NCBI GenBank assembly: GCA_905235445.1
Contig: CAJOLJ010000002.1
Coordinates: forward strand, 102,911-166,910
Direction of reading: 5' to 3'
Length of the DNA: 64,000 nt
Source: an uncultured Bacteroidales bacterium
GTDB lineage: Bacteria; Bacteroidota; Bacteroidia; Bacteroidales; UBA932
Both the position numbers and the translations under genes were made by a program. The notes beneath the pieces are model-generated. The model worked only from the letters and a program-made list of their open reading frames with translations, had not been told where the DNA came from and did no database searches. Below, piece by piece: positions 1 to 9,477 of this stretch; position 1 is the first letter of the stretch, and the number at the start of each line of letters is the position of its first letter.

Positions 1-592
1 TCATGTCGGATATCGTGGTATCGAAGGCCCAGATGATGCGGAAGGACATTTTTCCGCTTTCATCCGGCTCGGAGACGGGGCTTATCTTGACACGGCACCA
101 TTTGAAGGGATAGGTGCAGGAATAGCCGGTCACGTTCTTCTCGAACATCGGCATCGGAAGCCACTGGTCAAGGAGCTTTGAGAAAGCCGTGACCCTGGTC
201 TTGTCCTGGGGGGACTTGAAGACCTTGTAGGAGGCGAGGTTGCTGATGTTGATGATCTGGCCGTCGGGGTCGTCCGGGCGTATTGTCGTATAGAAAGTGA
301 CACTCTCGCCGGGATCCATCCTCTGGAGGCCCGCATCGTTGACCATCACGGTGCCGTTGGGCAGGCGCTCGAACTTGTCGTTCTTGGCTAACTCGCTGTA
401 CGGGATGTAGCACTGCTCGGCGGGATTGTAGCACAGGAGGTCGAAGATGGTTCCTCCCGTGAAAATGTCCGGAATCTCGCAGAAACTGTATTTCAGGGGC
501 TGGCCTCCCGAAACGGCCAAGGGCTCGGATGGGTTGAATTCAATCTTCTGGGTGATGAACTGAATTCCGCTGTTGGCTATCAGGTGTTCCAT
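1..592 (-). CDS. SrfB-like protein, N-terminal part (runs off the window)
   Basis: The ORF track misses this gene because it has no stop inside the window. Reading the minus strand from an ATG at 592 gives about 197 open codons beginning MEHLIANSGIQFITQ. The start LIANSGIQF resembles the N-terminus I remember for the SrfB 'virulence factor' family, large proteins often found with partner genes. The remainder shows no catalytic motif I can name. It lies 32 bp downstream of the coiled-coil lipoprotein gene on the same strand, so the two are probably co-transcribed. The open frame is certain; the family name is tentative and rests on one short motif. Confidence 0.6.
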   Translation of the reverse strand, partial: MEHLIANSGIQFITQKIEFNPSEPLAVSGGQPLKYSFCEIPDIFTGGTIFDLLCYNPAEQCYIPYSELAKNDKFERLPNGTVMVNDAGLQRMDPGESVTFYTTIRPDDPDGQIINISNLASYKVFKSPQDKTRVTAFSKLLDQWLPMPMFEKNVTGYSCTYPFKWCRVKISPVSEPDESGKMSFRIIWAFDTTISDM

Positions 593-624
593 AGTGAATT
601 GTTACGGGTAGGTGTGTATGTTGA

Positions 625-1530
625 CTATAGTTGAATTACCAGATATGAGGATATGCTCCAGAATGACGTCGGGTCCGTGATGTCCAGGGTCGTGGTCCCG
701 TCGGAGTTCTTTGTGAGTGTATAGGATCCTGCGGGAACGGGGGTCAGGATCTTGGGAGAAGTGTTGGCCCTGAAATTGAAATGGGTCTCGGTGAGGATGT
801 TTATCTTGGTGAACACCTCGTTCCTTAAGTCGGAATACTTGACGTTCTTCTTTCCGAGGCCCTTGGAAACGATCCCGAACTGCTGGAGGGTCTTGAGCGG
901 GGCCATGACATAGTACCCGGTGTTCAGGGTCTCGGCCTGGGCGGAGATTATCTCCTCCTGCTCACTGACCCTATCCATGATATCCTTGTTGGCGGCCTCC
1001 AGTTCCCCGATGTTCTTCTCGTAAATCCTGGCCTGGGCGACATGCTTGCTGATGATGGAGTTCTGTTCCTTTATCTGCTGCTGCATCTGCCTAATCTCCT
1101 GGTCCTTCTCGTCAAGCTGGGCATATAGGTAATTTATGAGGGTACGGTACTGTCCCACGGAGTCCCTGGAGGAGGACAGACGGCTCTCAAGCCTTTCAAT
1201 CCTTTCCCTCTGCCTGTCGTAGATGGCCTGGAGAAGCTCCAGGTTCTCTTTCATCTGGCCTGTTGTGAGCCTCCTTCCATCGGAGTCGTAAGGAAGGGTC
1301 AGTATCTGTTCCTGGGTCTTAATGCTGTCGAGGGCTGTGTTGAGGGTATCGAAGTATGCACTCATCCTCACCAACTGTGAATCCCTCTCGGTGGCGACTC
1401 TCTGAAGGGAGTCCCTTTCCCGAAGAAGTTGGGCGGTACCCTTGCCACCGAAAATGTTGCAACCCGTAACTATGAGGGCCAGGGCCAGGGCGAGAGGGGC
1501 GTGCCTTAAAACGCTATTAGATAATCTCAT
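625..1530 (-). CDS. coiled-coil lipoprotein, unknown function
   Basis: 301 residues. The N-terminus has a hydrophobic stretch ending in a lipobox (LALIVTGC), so the protein is predicted to be a lipoprotein in the inner or outer membrane. Residues about 30-200 are rich in E, Q, R, K and L in heptad-like order (for example RIERLESRLSSSRDSVGQY and DEKDQEIRQMQQQIKEQ), indicating a long coiled coil. The last 80 residues look like a small beta domain. I do not recognise the family. It is the first gene of a minus-strand operon with the SrfB-like gene, and a promoter-like element sits about 150 bp upstream of its start. It may be a structural partner of that protein; this is inferred from position only. 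Confidence 0.8.
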   Translation of the reverse strand: MRLSNSVLRHAPLALALALIVTGCNIFGGKGTAQLLRERDSLQRVATERDSQLVRMSAYFDTLNTALDSIKTQEQILTLPYDSDGRRLTTGQMKENLELLQAIYDRQRERIERLESRLSSSRDSVGQYRTLINYLYAQLDEKDQEIRQMQQQIKEQNSIISKHVAQARIYEKNIGELEAANKDIMDRVSEQEEIISAQAETLNTGYYVMAPLKTLQQFGIVSKGLGKKNVKYSDLRNEVFTKINILTETHFNFRANTSPKILTPVPAGSYTLTKNSDGTTTLDITDPTSFWSISSYLVIQL

Positions 1531-1676
1531 GATTTTGATTTAGAAGGAACGCTTGTTCCTGTGTTTTATGTTATCCTTGCTTATGGTTGCGGTCAAAGGA
1601 GTGGTTTCGGGACGGGGCGGTCTTCCCCCCGTCACTGAGCCCATCCACTTACGGACCCGGTATTTTTCACAACTCA

Positions 1677-1708
1677 CAAATATAATAAAATAAATGTGTT
1701 TTACTCAA
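1677..1708 (-). promoter_or_regulatory. Bacteroidetes-type promoter for the lipoprotein operon
   Basis: On the minus strand a TTG at 1708-1706 is followed after 21 bp by TATATTTG (1684-1677), matching the Bacteroidetes -33/-7 pattern. It would give a 5' leader of about 140 nt. The 1531-1676 stretch shows no gene. Confidence 0.5.
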
Positions 1709-1984
1709 AAATGACAGCCCCTTTTTACCTATTTTTCTTTCAAACCCTTCTCTTGGGGACGCCCAAAGTATGAAAATGGCAGTCCCCGGCACTGCCGCCA
1801 GGGAGAATACATAAAGAGTTTTATATTTTCATTCACACTTATGCAATCCATCAAGTCCTTCCCGCCGCCCGGTGTACATTCCCGGCAGCTGCTACCTACA
1901 AACATGGAGAAAAGTATTCTGCCGGGGATGTGTGGGCCCGTCATCCCCCCGCAGCCATCACCTCACCTCGCAATGGCCGGATTC

Positions 1985-2015
1985 TTGTTAATAAGACAAA
2001 TTAATCCTAATTTTG
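1985..2015 (+). promoter_or_regulatory. promoter of the etfBA operon
   Basis: TTG at 1985-1987, then 20 bp, then TAATTTTG at 2008-2015. This fits the Bacteroidetes consensus exactly. The longest ORF offered for etfB starts inside this box at 2013, which argues for the downstream ATG at 2073 as the real start. Confidence 0.65.
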
Positions 2016-2072
2016 CGATTCCTGCCCCACCCACAGGGGGCAGGGCGTTACTATACCAAACCTAATATAGAC

Positions 2073-2942
2073 ATGAGTTTAAAAATCGTTGTTCTGGCAA
2101 AGCAAGTGCCGGACACAAGAAACGTGGGCAAGGATGCCATGACAGCCGAAGGCACAGTCAACAGGGCAGCCCTCCCCGCTATCTTCAACCCTGACGACCT
2201 CAATGCCCTCGAGCAGGCCCTGCGCCTCAAAGAGCAGCATCCCGGTTCCACTGTCGGAGTCCTCACCATGGGGCCTCCCCGTGCCGGGGAAATCATCCGA
2301 CAGGGACTTTTCCGCGGAGCCGACACCGGTTGGCTCCTCACCGACAGACTATTCGCCGGTGCCGATACCCTCGCAACCTCCTACGCCCTCGCTACCGCCA
2401 TCAAGAAGATTGGCTCAGTGGACATCGTCATCGGTGGCCGCCAGGCCATTGACGGTGACACCGCACAGGTGGGTCCCCAGGTTGCCCAGAAACTTGGCCT
2501 CAACCAGGTTACCTACGCAGAGGAAATCCTTTCAGTGAAAGACGGAGTCGCCACGATCCGCCGTCACATTGACGGAGGTGTGGAGACTGTCACCGCTCCC
2601 CTTCCGCTTGTGGTTACCGTGAACGGCAGCGCAGCCCCCTGCCGCCCCGCCAATGCCAAGCTTGTCATGAAATACAAGTATGCGACCTGTCCGATGGAAA
2701 GGCCCGCAGACGACCCCCACTCAGATCTCTACGAACAGAGGCCTTACCTCACGCTGAACCAGTGGAGCGTGGCCGACGTGGACGGAGATCCCGCCCAGTG
2801 CGGTCTCGCAGGTTCCCCCACCAAGGTCAAGACCGTCATGAACATTGTCTTCCAGGCCAAGGAGAGCAAGACCCTCACCTCCGCAGACAAGGATATCGAA
2901 GGCCTTGTGAAAGAATTGTTGGATGAAAAGATAATCGGATAG
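2073..2942 (+). CDS. etfB: electron transfer flavoprotein subunit beta
   Basis: 289 residues from the ATG at 2073 (MSLKIVVLAKQVPDT). The N-terminal KIVVLAKQVPDT and the segment VIGGRQAIDGDTAQVGPQ are characteristic of EtfB, which binds AMP or a second flavin and passes electrons from acyl-CoA dehydrogenases. EtfA follows after 6 bp and an acyl-CoA dehydrogenase after that, so the three form one operon. The longer ORF-track start at 2013 overlaps the -7 promoter box and adds residues unlike the family. In anaerobes EtfAB can also take part in flavin-based electron bifurcation; nothing here decides between simple transfer and bifurcation. Confidence 0.95.
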   Translation: MSLKIVVLAKQVPDTRNVGKDAMTAEGTVNRAALPAIFNPDDLNALEQALRLKEQHPGSTVGVLTMGPPRAGEIIRQGLFRGADTGWLLTDRLFAGADTLATSYALATAIKKIGSVDIVIGGRQAIDGDTAQVGPQVAQKLGLNQVTYAEEILSVKDGVATIRRHIDGGVETVTAPLPLVVTVNGSAAPCRPANAKLVMKYKYATCPMERPADDPHSDLYEQRPYLTLNQWSVADVDGDPAQCGLAGSPTKVKTVMNIVFQAKESKTLTSADKDIEGLVKELLDEKIIG

Positions 2943-2948
2943 TGCCAT

Positions 2949-3971
2949 ATGAATAACGTATTCGTTTACTGTGAAATAGAAGGCACGAAGGTTGCCGAGG
3001 TATCCCAGGAACTCCTGACCAAGGGTCGCAAGCTAGCGAACGAGCTCTCCGTCGAACTCCATGCCCTCGTCATCGGAACCGGAATCAAGGGAAAAGTCGA
3101 GGAGCAGATACTCCCTTACGGAGTGGACAAGCTGTTCGTCTTTGACGCAGACGGTCTGTTCCCATACACATCAGCCCCCCATACGGACATAGTGGTCAAC
3201 CTCTTCAAGGAGGAGAAACCGCAGATCTGCCTCATGGGCGCTACCGTAATAGGCAGGGACCTCGGTCCCCGCGTATCCTCTTCCCTCACCAGCGGTCTCA
3301 CCGCTGACTGCACTTCCCTGGAGATCGGTCCCCACAAGGACCCCAAGACAGGGAAGGAGTACGAGAATCTTCTCTATCAGATCCGTCCCGCCTTCGGAGG
3401 GAACATCGTCGCCACCATCGTCAACCCCGACCATCGTCCCCAGATGGCTACCGTCCGCTCGGGCGTCATGCAGAAGGCCCTGTACGAAGGCAAGGCCAAG
3501 GGTGAGGTCGTATATCCCGAGGTCGGCAAGTACGTATCCCCTGAGGCATTCGTGGTGAAAGTCCTCGACCACCATGTGGAAGAGGCCAAGCACAATCTCA
3601 AGGGCGCGACCATAGTCGTATCCGGCGGATACGGCATGGGGAGCAAGGAAGGGTTCGACATGCTCTTCGACCTTGCGAAAGTGCTCCACGCCGAGGTGGG
3701 AGCCAGCCGTGCGGCAGTGGATGCAGGATTCTGCGACCATGACCGCCAGATCGGCCAGACCGGCGTCACTGTCCATCCCAAGGTTTACATTGCCTGCGGC
3801 ATCTCCGGACAGATCCAGCACATCGCCGGCATGCAGGACAGCGGCATCATCATCAGCATCAATTCCGACCCTGACGCCCCCATCAACAAGATAGCGGACT
3901 ACGTCATCGTCGGAACCGTCGAGGAGGTCATCCCCAAGATCATCAAGTACTACAGGCAGAACAGCAAATAA
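2949..3971 (+). CDS. etfA: electron transfer flavoprotein subunit alpha
   Basis: 340 residues. The C-terminal FAD domain is clear: VVSGGYGMGSKEGFDML, then GASRAAVDAGF, IGQTGVTVHPKVYIACGISGQIQH and SINSDPDAPI, in the family order. The N-terminal half is the usual alpha/beta domain (MNNVFVYCEIEG). It partners EtfB, encoded 6 bp upstream, to form the FAD-containing heterodimer in the cytoplasm. It is followed 16 bp later by an acyl-CoA dehydrogenase gene, the likely electron donor or acceptor. Length is normal for the family. Confidence 0.95.
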   Translation: MNNVFVYCEIEGTKVAEVSQELLTKGRKLANELSVELHALVIGTGIKGKVEEQILPYGVDKLFVFDADGLFPYTSAPHTDIVVNLFKEEKPQICLMGATVIGRDLGPRVSSSLTSGLTADCTSLEIGPHKDPKTGKEYENLLYQIRPAFGGNIVATIVNPDHRPQMATVRSGVMQKALYEGKAKGEVVYPEVGKYVSPEAFVVKVLDHHVEEAKHNLKGATIVVSGGYGMGSKEGFDMLFDLAKVLHAEVGASRAAVDAGFCDHDRQIGQTGVTVHPKVYIACGISGQIQHIAGMQDSGIIISINSDPDAPINKIADYVIVGTVEEVIPKIIKYYRQNSK

Positions 3972-3987
3972 GACACACACAGAGAGT

Positions 3988-5706
3988 ATGGCAAACTATT
4001 ATACAGACCATCCTGAAATAGGATTCCACCTGGGCCATCCCCTTATGCGCCGCATAGCGGAGCTCAAGGAGAAAGGATTCAGCGACAAGGACAAGTTCGA
4101 GGATGCCCCCATTGACTTTGAGGACTGCTTGGAGAACTACAGGCGCATGCTTGAGATTGTGGGAGACGTTTCCGGCAACATCATCGAGCCCAACTCCGAG
4201 AGCGTGGACCTCGAGGGTCCCCACCTGGAGAACGGCAGGATGATATACGCAAGCAAGACATACGAGAACCTCGACGCCACCCGCAAGGCGGGCCTGTGGG
4301 GCATCACGATGCCTCGCCGCTACGGTGGCCTGAATGTCCCCGCAGTGGTATTCAGCATGGCGAACGAGGTTGTGGCCGCGGCTGACGCAGGATTCGAGAA
4401 CGTCTGGAGCCTGCAGAGCTGCGCCGAGACCCTCTATGAGTTCGGCTCCGAGGAGCAGAGGCAGAAGTTCATCCCCCGCGTCTGCGCCGGGGAGACCATG
4501 TCCATGGACCTCACCGAACCCGATGCAGGTTCCGACCTCCAGAGGGTGATGCTCAAAGCCACCTACAGCGAGGAGGAAGGCTGCTGGCTCCTCAACGGAG
4601 TGAAGAGGTTCATAACCAACGGTGACTCCGACATCCACCTTGTCCTCGCCCGTTCCGAGGAAGGGACCAGGGACGGAAGGGGCCTTTCCATGTTCATCTA
4701 TGACAAGAGACAGGGAGGGGTCAATGTCCGTCACATCGAGCACAAGCTCGGCATCCATGGTTCCCCGACCTGCGAGCTGACCTTCAAGAATGCCAGGGCC
4801 GAGCTGTGCGGAAGCCGCAGGCTGGGTCTCATCAAGTACGTCATGTCCCTGATGAACGGGGCAAGGCTGGGTATAGCCGCACAGAGTGTCGGTGTGTGCC
4901 AGGAGGCCTACAACGAGGGTGTGAAGTACGCAGCCGAAAGGGCACAGTTCGGGCAGACAATCAACCACTTCCCCGGCGTGTACGACATGATAAGCCGCAT
5001 GAAGGCAAAACTGGACGCCAGCCGTTCCCTGCTGTACCAGACCGCAAGGTTCGTGGACGTGTACAAGTGCCTTGAGGACATCCAGAGGGACCGCAAGCTT
5101 GAGGCTGACGAGAGGACGGAGATGAAGACTTACAGCCGTCTCGCCGATGCCCTCACTCCCCTTGCCAAGGGTATGGCTTCCGAATACGCAAATCAGAATG
5201 CCTACGATGCTATCTCCATCCACGGAGGTTCCGGGTTCATCATGGAGTACAAGAGCCAGAGGCTGTACCGCGACGCAAGGATATTCTCCATCTATGAGGG
5301 AACGACCCAGCTCCAGGTTGTGGCTGCCGTTCGCTACATCACCAACGGCACCTACTCATCCATCATCGAGGATATGATGAAAGAAGAAGTTGCCGAGCAG
5401 TTTGCACCCCTGAAGAAGAGGATCGAGAAGATGATCGCCCTCTATGAGGAGAGTGTAGCCTTCGTCAAGGAGCAGGGCAACCAGGAGTTCCAGGACTTCC
5501 TCGCAAGGAGGCTCTACGACATGACCGCTGAAATCATCATGTCCATCCTTATCATCCAGGATGCCAGCAAGGCTCCCGAGCTCTTCGGCAAGAGCGCCAA
5601 CGTCTACGTGAGGATGGCAGAAGAGGATGTGATTGGCAAGAGCTCCTATGTAAAGAACTTCACGGTGGAGGACCTCGCATCCTTCAGGGCCGTGGAGGCA
5701 GAGTAG
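3988..5706 (+). CDS. acyl-CoA dehydrogenase with extended C-terminus
   Basis: 572 residues. It oxidises or reduces the alpha-beta bond of an acyl-CoA with FAD, exchanging electrons with the EtfAB encoded just upstream. Visible family motifs are MDLTEPDAGSDLQ (FAD/substrate loop), RFITNGDSDIHLVLAR, and IHGGSGFIMEY followed by RDARIFSIYEGTTQLQ, whose Glu is the usual catalytic base in short-chain family members. About 120 residues after that motif form an additional helical C-terminal domain, as in the long (about 570-600 residue) bacterial acyl-CoA dehydrogenases. It is the last gene of the operon; a terminator follows. The natural chain length of the substrate cannot be read from the sequence. 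Confidence 0.93.
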   Translation: MANYYTDHPEIGFHLGHPLMRRIAELKEKGFSDKDKFEDAPIDFEDCLENYRRMLEIVGDVSGNIIEPNSESVDLEGPHLENGRMIYASKTYENLDATRKAGLWGITMPRRYGGLNVPAVVFSMANEVVAAADAGFENVWSLQSCAETLYEFGSEEQRQKFIPRVCAGETMSMDLTEPDAGSDLQRVMLKATYSEEEGCWLLNGVKRFITNGDSDIHLVLARSEEGTRDGRGLSMFIYDKRQGGVNVRHIEHKLGIHGSPTCELTFKNARAELCGSRRLGLIKYVMSLMNGARLGIAAQSVGVCQEAYNEGVKYAAERAQFGQTINHFPGVYDMISRMKAKLDASRSLLYQTARFVDVYKCLEDIQRDRKLEADERTEMKTYSRLADALTPLAKGMASEYANQNAYDAISIHGGSGFIMEYKSQRLYRDARIFSIYEGTTQLQVVAAVRYITNGTYSSIIEDMMKEEVAEQFAPLKKRIEKMIALYEESVAFVKEQGNQEFQDFLARRLYDMTAEIIMSILIIQDASKAPELFGKSANVYVRMAEEDVIGKSSYVKNFTVEDLASFRAVEAE

Positions 5707-5732
5707 GATCTACTATATTCACATCGGTAAGC

Positions 5733-5773
5733 GACCCCGGGCCCTTCTTCGGTCCGGGGTCTGTTTTTTTTCT
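5733..5773 (+). terminator. rho-independent terminator after the etf operon
   Basis: Stem GACCCCGG / CCGGGGTC (5733-5740 with 5754-5761) with a 13-nt loop, followed by CTGTTTTTTTTC. Confidence 0.88.
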
Positions 5774-5830
5774 TTTACGGAAACAGGCAGACTGAGGGAG
5801 AGTCGCTCCCGCTTTTTGTCAAGAAATATC

Positions 5831-5838
5831 TACCTTTG
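5831..5838 (+). promoter_or_regulatory. -7 box upstream of the GH51 gene
   Basis: TACCTTTG lies about 90 bp before the GH51 start. A TTTTTG run upstream is too close for the normal spacing, so only the -7 element is convincing. Confidence 0.35.
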
Positions 5839-5926
5839 ACCACGTGGTGAGGGAGACGACCGTTTTCTTTTCCCCGTTGCCACTTTTCATTCGTCCACAC
5901 ACAGATAGAACAACACAGAATCGGCC

Positions 5927-8368
5927 ATGACGACACTGAGAAACATTCTTCTCCTGACAGGCTGCGCCTTCTTTTCACTGGCGCTGCACGCACAGGTAAC
6001 CCTCGACATCGACACCAGGGAGCGGGGCCCCATGGTAAGTCCCATGCTCTACGGCATCTTCTATGAAGACATCAACCACGCTGCGGACGGAGGCATCTAT
6101 GCGGAACTGATCCGCAACCGCTCTTTCGAGGACGGCCCGAGCTGGGGCACCCCCGCGGACATGCAGGGATGGAGTACCTACGCCGCCTCCCCTTCGAAGT
6201 TGGAGGCGAAACTCATCCAGCCATCCCCAAAGACACCCCTGCTCAGTAGCGTGCAGCACAATGCCCTTGAACTTTCCGTCAAGGCCTCCCCCGCCTCTCC
6301 CGTATGTCTTGTGAACGAGGGTTTCTGGGGAATGAATGCAGTGCAGGGACGCACCTATCGCCTGTCATTCTGGGCAAAGACCCTGAACTACCGTGGAGCC
6401 CTGAAGGCCACCCTCTGCTCAGAAGATGGCTCAAGAATCTATGGTGAGAGCACGATTGAAGGATTCGGGATCGGCAAAGGGGATAAGTGGATAAAGTACG
6501 AGGCATCCTTCACTTCCGCCGACAACGACCCTCTTGCCCAATTTGCCTTTGTCTTTGACGGAGAGGGTGTGGTGCAGCTGGACATGGTGAGCCTCTTCCC
6601 GCCGACCTTCAAAAACCGGGAGAACGGCATGAGGCCGGACTTGGCCAATATGCTGTGGCAGCTGCACCCCAAGTTCATGCGCTTTCCCGGAGGGTGTTTC
6701 GTGGAGGGCCAGGAAAGCCCGGACAATGCCTTCAGATGGGAGCGGACCATAGGGCCTGTCGAGGAGAGGGAAGGTCACTGGAACGTCAACTGGGGCTACC
6801 GCTCCTCCGACGGACTTGGCTTTCATGAATACCTCCAACTGGCGGAGGACCTGGGCGCAAAGCCCCTATATGTAGTAAACGTTGGACTGTGGCACGGCGG
6901 AATGACTCCCTATGACAGCATCCAGCCCTGGATTGAGGAGTGCCTTGCCGCACTGGAATACGCCAACGGTCCCGTCACCTCCAAATATGGTGCGATGAGG
7001 GCCCGGAACGGCCATCCCGAGCCCTTCGGGATAGAATACCTGGAGGTCGGCAATGAAAACAACCAGCCTGACCCCCTTCAGCAAAGCGACCACTACTATG
7101 AGCGTTACGAGCAGTTCTACAAGGCCATCAGGGAGAAGTATCCCGAGATGAAAATAATAGGCAACGTCGTGGCATGGGGTGACGACAACCCCAAGTGGGG
7201 AAGCAACCTTCCCGTGGACCTGCTTGACGAACACTACTACCGTTCACCCGACTGGTTCGCCTCTGCCTTCCACAAGTATGACACCTACGACCGCAGCGGT
7301 CCGAAAGTCTATGTCGGGGAATATGCCGTCACCAACGGCTTCGGCAACCTGGGCAACATGAACGCAGCCCTGGGGGAGGCCGTCTACATGATGGGGATGG
7401 AGAACAACTCCGATGTGGTGGAACTGGCCTCCTATGCCCCCATCTTCGTAAACGAGAACGATGCCAGGTGGCGTCCCGACATGATACGCTTCAATAGCAG
7501 CCGCGTCATGGGCACCCCCTCCTACTATGTCCAGCAACTGATGCCCAGGTACATCGGCACGCAGGTGGTGAAGGTCGTGCAGGACTCCCCCTACAAGGAC
7601 AAGGCTCCCGCACAGCTTACCCCCAAGCGCAGCCGGGTGGGATTCGGGACATGGAACACCAGGGCCTCTTTCCAGACCGACAAGGACGTAGACTTCATCC
7701 ATGGGGACTGGCTGAAGGAAGGCGGCACCATCCGTCAGACCGGCTCCGGGGAGGCCACCCTCTGCATAGAAAAGGATGTCATCGACAGCGACCGCTACAC
7801 CTGCAAGTTCCGCTCCCGCAAGGAAGAGGGTGCCGAGGGTTTCATCATCATCTTCAACTACGTGGATGAAAACAACTACTGCTGGGTGAACTTCGGCGGA
7901 TGGGGCAACACCCAGCATGCCATTGAACAGATAAGCACCGGAGGGAAACTGCTCACCGCAAGCAAGCGAGGAAAAGTGGAGAGCGGGCGCTGGTACGATG
8001 TAACCCTCCAGGTTGACGGGGACAACGTCAAGGCCTGGCTGGATGGGGAACTGATTTTCGATACTCTACTTAAGCGTGACAAGACCAAGGGCATCTACTC
8101 CAGCGCGACTGTCGACGACAGAAGCGGGGAACTGATAGTCAAGGTCGTAAATACCGGGGACGTGGCAACAACCGCCCTCCTTAGGCTCAGGAACTTCACC
8201 CCCACTTCCGCCTGCGTCACACGCCTGGGGGCAAACGACGGAATGGAGGAGAACACACTTAGCTCTCCCACCGCCATTCATCCAGTGGAGGAAACACTCT
8301 CTCCCGACAGCGGTGGCATCCTTGTGGACATTCCGCCTTACTCGCTGAACATTGTAAGAATGAAGTGA
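5927..8368 (+). CDS. GH51 alpha-L-arabinofuranosidase, secreted
   Basis: 813 residues. A signal peptide ends near LALHAQ, sending the enzyme to the periplasm or beyond. The mature start (LYGIFYEDINHAADGGIYAELIRNRSFE) is typical of GH51 arabinofuranosidases, which release L-arabinose from arabinan or arabinoxylan. A carbohydrate-binding-like beta domain spans about 80-215. The TIM barrel carries the acid/base Glu in EVGNEN (about residue 377) and the nucleophile in VYVGEYAV (about residue 465). Residues about 560-750 look like a LamG-type beta sandwich inserted before the C-terminal domain. The gene stands alone between two intergenic gaps. Family assignment is strong; exact substrate is not visible. 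Confidence 0.92.
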   Translation: MTTLRNILLLTGCAFFSLALHAQVTLDIDTRERGPMVSPMLYGIFYEDINHAADGGIYAELIRNRSFEDGPSWGTPADMQGWSTYAASPSKLEAKLIQPSPKTPLLSSVQHNALELSVKASPASPVCLVNEGFWGMNAVQGRTYRLSFWAKTLNYRGALKATLCSEDGSRIYGESTIEGFGIGKGDKWIKYEASFTSADNDPLAQFAFVFDGEGVVQLDMVSLFPPTFKNRENGMRPDLANMLWQLHPKFMRFPGGCFVEGQESPDNAFRWERTIGPVEEREGHWNVNWGYRSSDGLGFHEYLQLAEDLGAKPLYVVNVGLWHGGMTPYDSIQPWIEECLAALEYANGPVTSKYGAMRARNGHPEPFGIEYLEVGNENNQPDPLQQSDHYYERYEQFYKAIREKYPEMKIIGNVVAWGDDNPKWGSNLPVDLLDEHYYRSPDWFASAFHKYDTYDRSGPKVYVGEYAVTNGFGNLGNMNAALGEAVYMMGMENNSDVVELASYAPIFVNENDARWRPDMIRFNSSRVMGTPSYYVQQLMPRYIGTQVVKVVQDSPYKDKAPAQLTPKRSRVGFGTWNTRASFQTDKDVDFIHGDWLKEGGTIRQTGSGEATLCIEKDVIDSDRYTCKFRSRKEEGAEGFIIIFNYVDENNYCWVNFGGWGNTQHAIEQISTGGKLLTASKRGKVESGRWYDVTLQVDGDNVKAWLDGELIFDTLLKRDKTKGIYSSATVDDRSGELIVKVVNTGDVATTALLRLRNFTPTSACVTRLGANDGMEENTLSSPTAIHPVEETLSPDSGGILVDIPPYSLNIVRMK

Positions 8369-8413
8369 GTGAGTCCCACGGGCGGTGCACCCATAACGCA
8401 CGAAAGGTCATCC

Positions 8414-8444
8414 TTGCATAACACCGTCTCAAGAGTTAACTTTG
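8414..8444 (+). promoter_or_regulatory. promoter of the exonuclease gene
   Basis: TTG at 8414-8416, 20 bp, TAACTTTG at 8437-8444. The gene starts 36 bp further on. Confidence 0.6.
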
Positions 8445-8480
8445 CAAACAATTCAGGACCCTCTTTAAAAACCACCACAC

Positions 8481-9419
8481 ATGCCTGATACCCACACCAC
8501 GGCGAGTTTCGTAGCCATCGACCTTGAGACGGCAACCCAGTACAGAAGCAGCATCTGCCAGATCGGTATAACGATAGTAGAAGACGGACAGATAGTGAAG
8601 ACCATAAGTCACCTCGTCCGTCCCAGGGGCAACTACTACGATTACCTGAACATCTCCATCCACGGAATCAGGCCTTCCGACACCAGGAACTCCCCTTCCT
8701 TCGAGGAAGTGTGGCCCCTCGTGGAGCCATACATGAGGGACAAAATGGTGGTTGCACACAATTCCGCATTCGACATGTATGCCCTCAAGGAGGCATTCGA
8801 CGAGAACAGGATGCAGTATCCCTCCTTCGAGCACATGTGCACACTTCGCCTTTCCAGGAAGGTCTTCCCCAACTTCTACAGTTACACTCTCGACTCCGTC
8901 CTCTCCCGTCTCGGAATCGCCTTCAGCGGACATCACAAGGCGGACAACGATTCGTGGGGATGCGCACAGATCTTTCTGAGGTGCCTCGAGAAAGAAGGGA
9001 GTGATTACCACGACCTGGAAAGGAAATACGGTTTCACGAGGGGTGAATTCTCCCCTGCTGGCTTCGTACCCCAGAAATCCAAGAACTGGAGTGTCTCCGC
9101 CCTCATAAAGGAACTGGAGGACCATCCCGAACTCCACTGCCCGCAGAGCCCACTTTTCGGGAGGTCGATCGCCTTCACGGGCACATTCACCCAGGAGCCC
9201 GTCTGGAAACTGCTCCAGGAGGTGAAGGACACGGGAGGCGTTCCGAGTGCATCCGTCGGCAAGAAGACCTCCTATCTTGTCATCGGGCAGAAGGACTACT
9301 GGAGAGCCTCATCGTTTATGGACGATGCAAAGACCGAGAAGGCGAAGGAACTGATTGCACAGGGGATTCCCTTGAAAATCATATCCGAGAACGATCTCCT
9401 GGATCTTCTCGGAAAATAA
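8481..9419 (+). CDS. DnaQ-like 3'-5' exonuclease with C-terminal BRCT domain
   Basis: 312 residues. The N-terminal 180 residues form a DEDDh exonuclease: FVAIDLETAT gives the first acidic pair, VAHNSAFDMYAL the third, and HKADNDSWG the final His-x-x-x-Asp. The last 85 residues form a BRCT domain (GRSIAFTGTFTQEPVWKLLQEV ... GGVPSASVGKKTSYLVIG). This arrangement occurs in epsilon-like exonucleases of Bacteroidetes and Firmicutes and suggests a role in DNA repair or proofreading in the cytoplasm. It has its own promoter and terminator, so it is monocistronic. Its true DNA substrate is not evident. Confidence 0.9.
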   Translation: MPDTHTTASFVAIDLETATQYRSSICQIGITIVEDGQIVKTISHLVRPRGNYYDYLNISIHGIRPSDTRNSPSFEEVWPLVEPYMRDKMVVAHNSAFDMYALKEAFDENRMQYPSFEHMCTLRLSRKVFPNFYSYTLDSVLSRLGIAFSGHHKADNDSWGCAQIFLRCLEKEGSDYHDLERKYGFTRGEFSPAGFVPQKSKNWSVSALIKELEDHPELHCPQSPLFGRSIAFTGTFTQEPVWKLLQEVKDTGGVPSASVGKKTSYLVIGQKDYWRASSFMDDAKTEKAKELIAQGIPLKIISENDLLDLLGK

Positions 9420-9428
9420 CTGCGGAAT

Positions 9429-9460
9429 GCCACCGAACGGAATCGGTGGCAATTTTATTT
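9429..9460 (+). terminator. terminator after the exonuclease gene
   Basis: Perfect stem GCCACCGA / TCGGTGGC (9429-9436 with 9443-9450), 6-nt loop, then AATTTTATTT. Confidence 0.8.
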
Positions 9461-9477
9461 CTCAGAAAGCGCTCCCT

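Noticed and set aside
3171-3980. 269-aa minus-strand ORF
   Set aside because: Antisense shadow of etfA, with a low-complexity protein sequence.
3943-5223. 426-aa minus-strand ORF
   Set aside because: It is antisense to the acyl-CoA dehydrogenase; the composition is the mirror of GC-rich codons and no family pattern appears.
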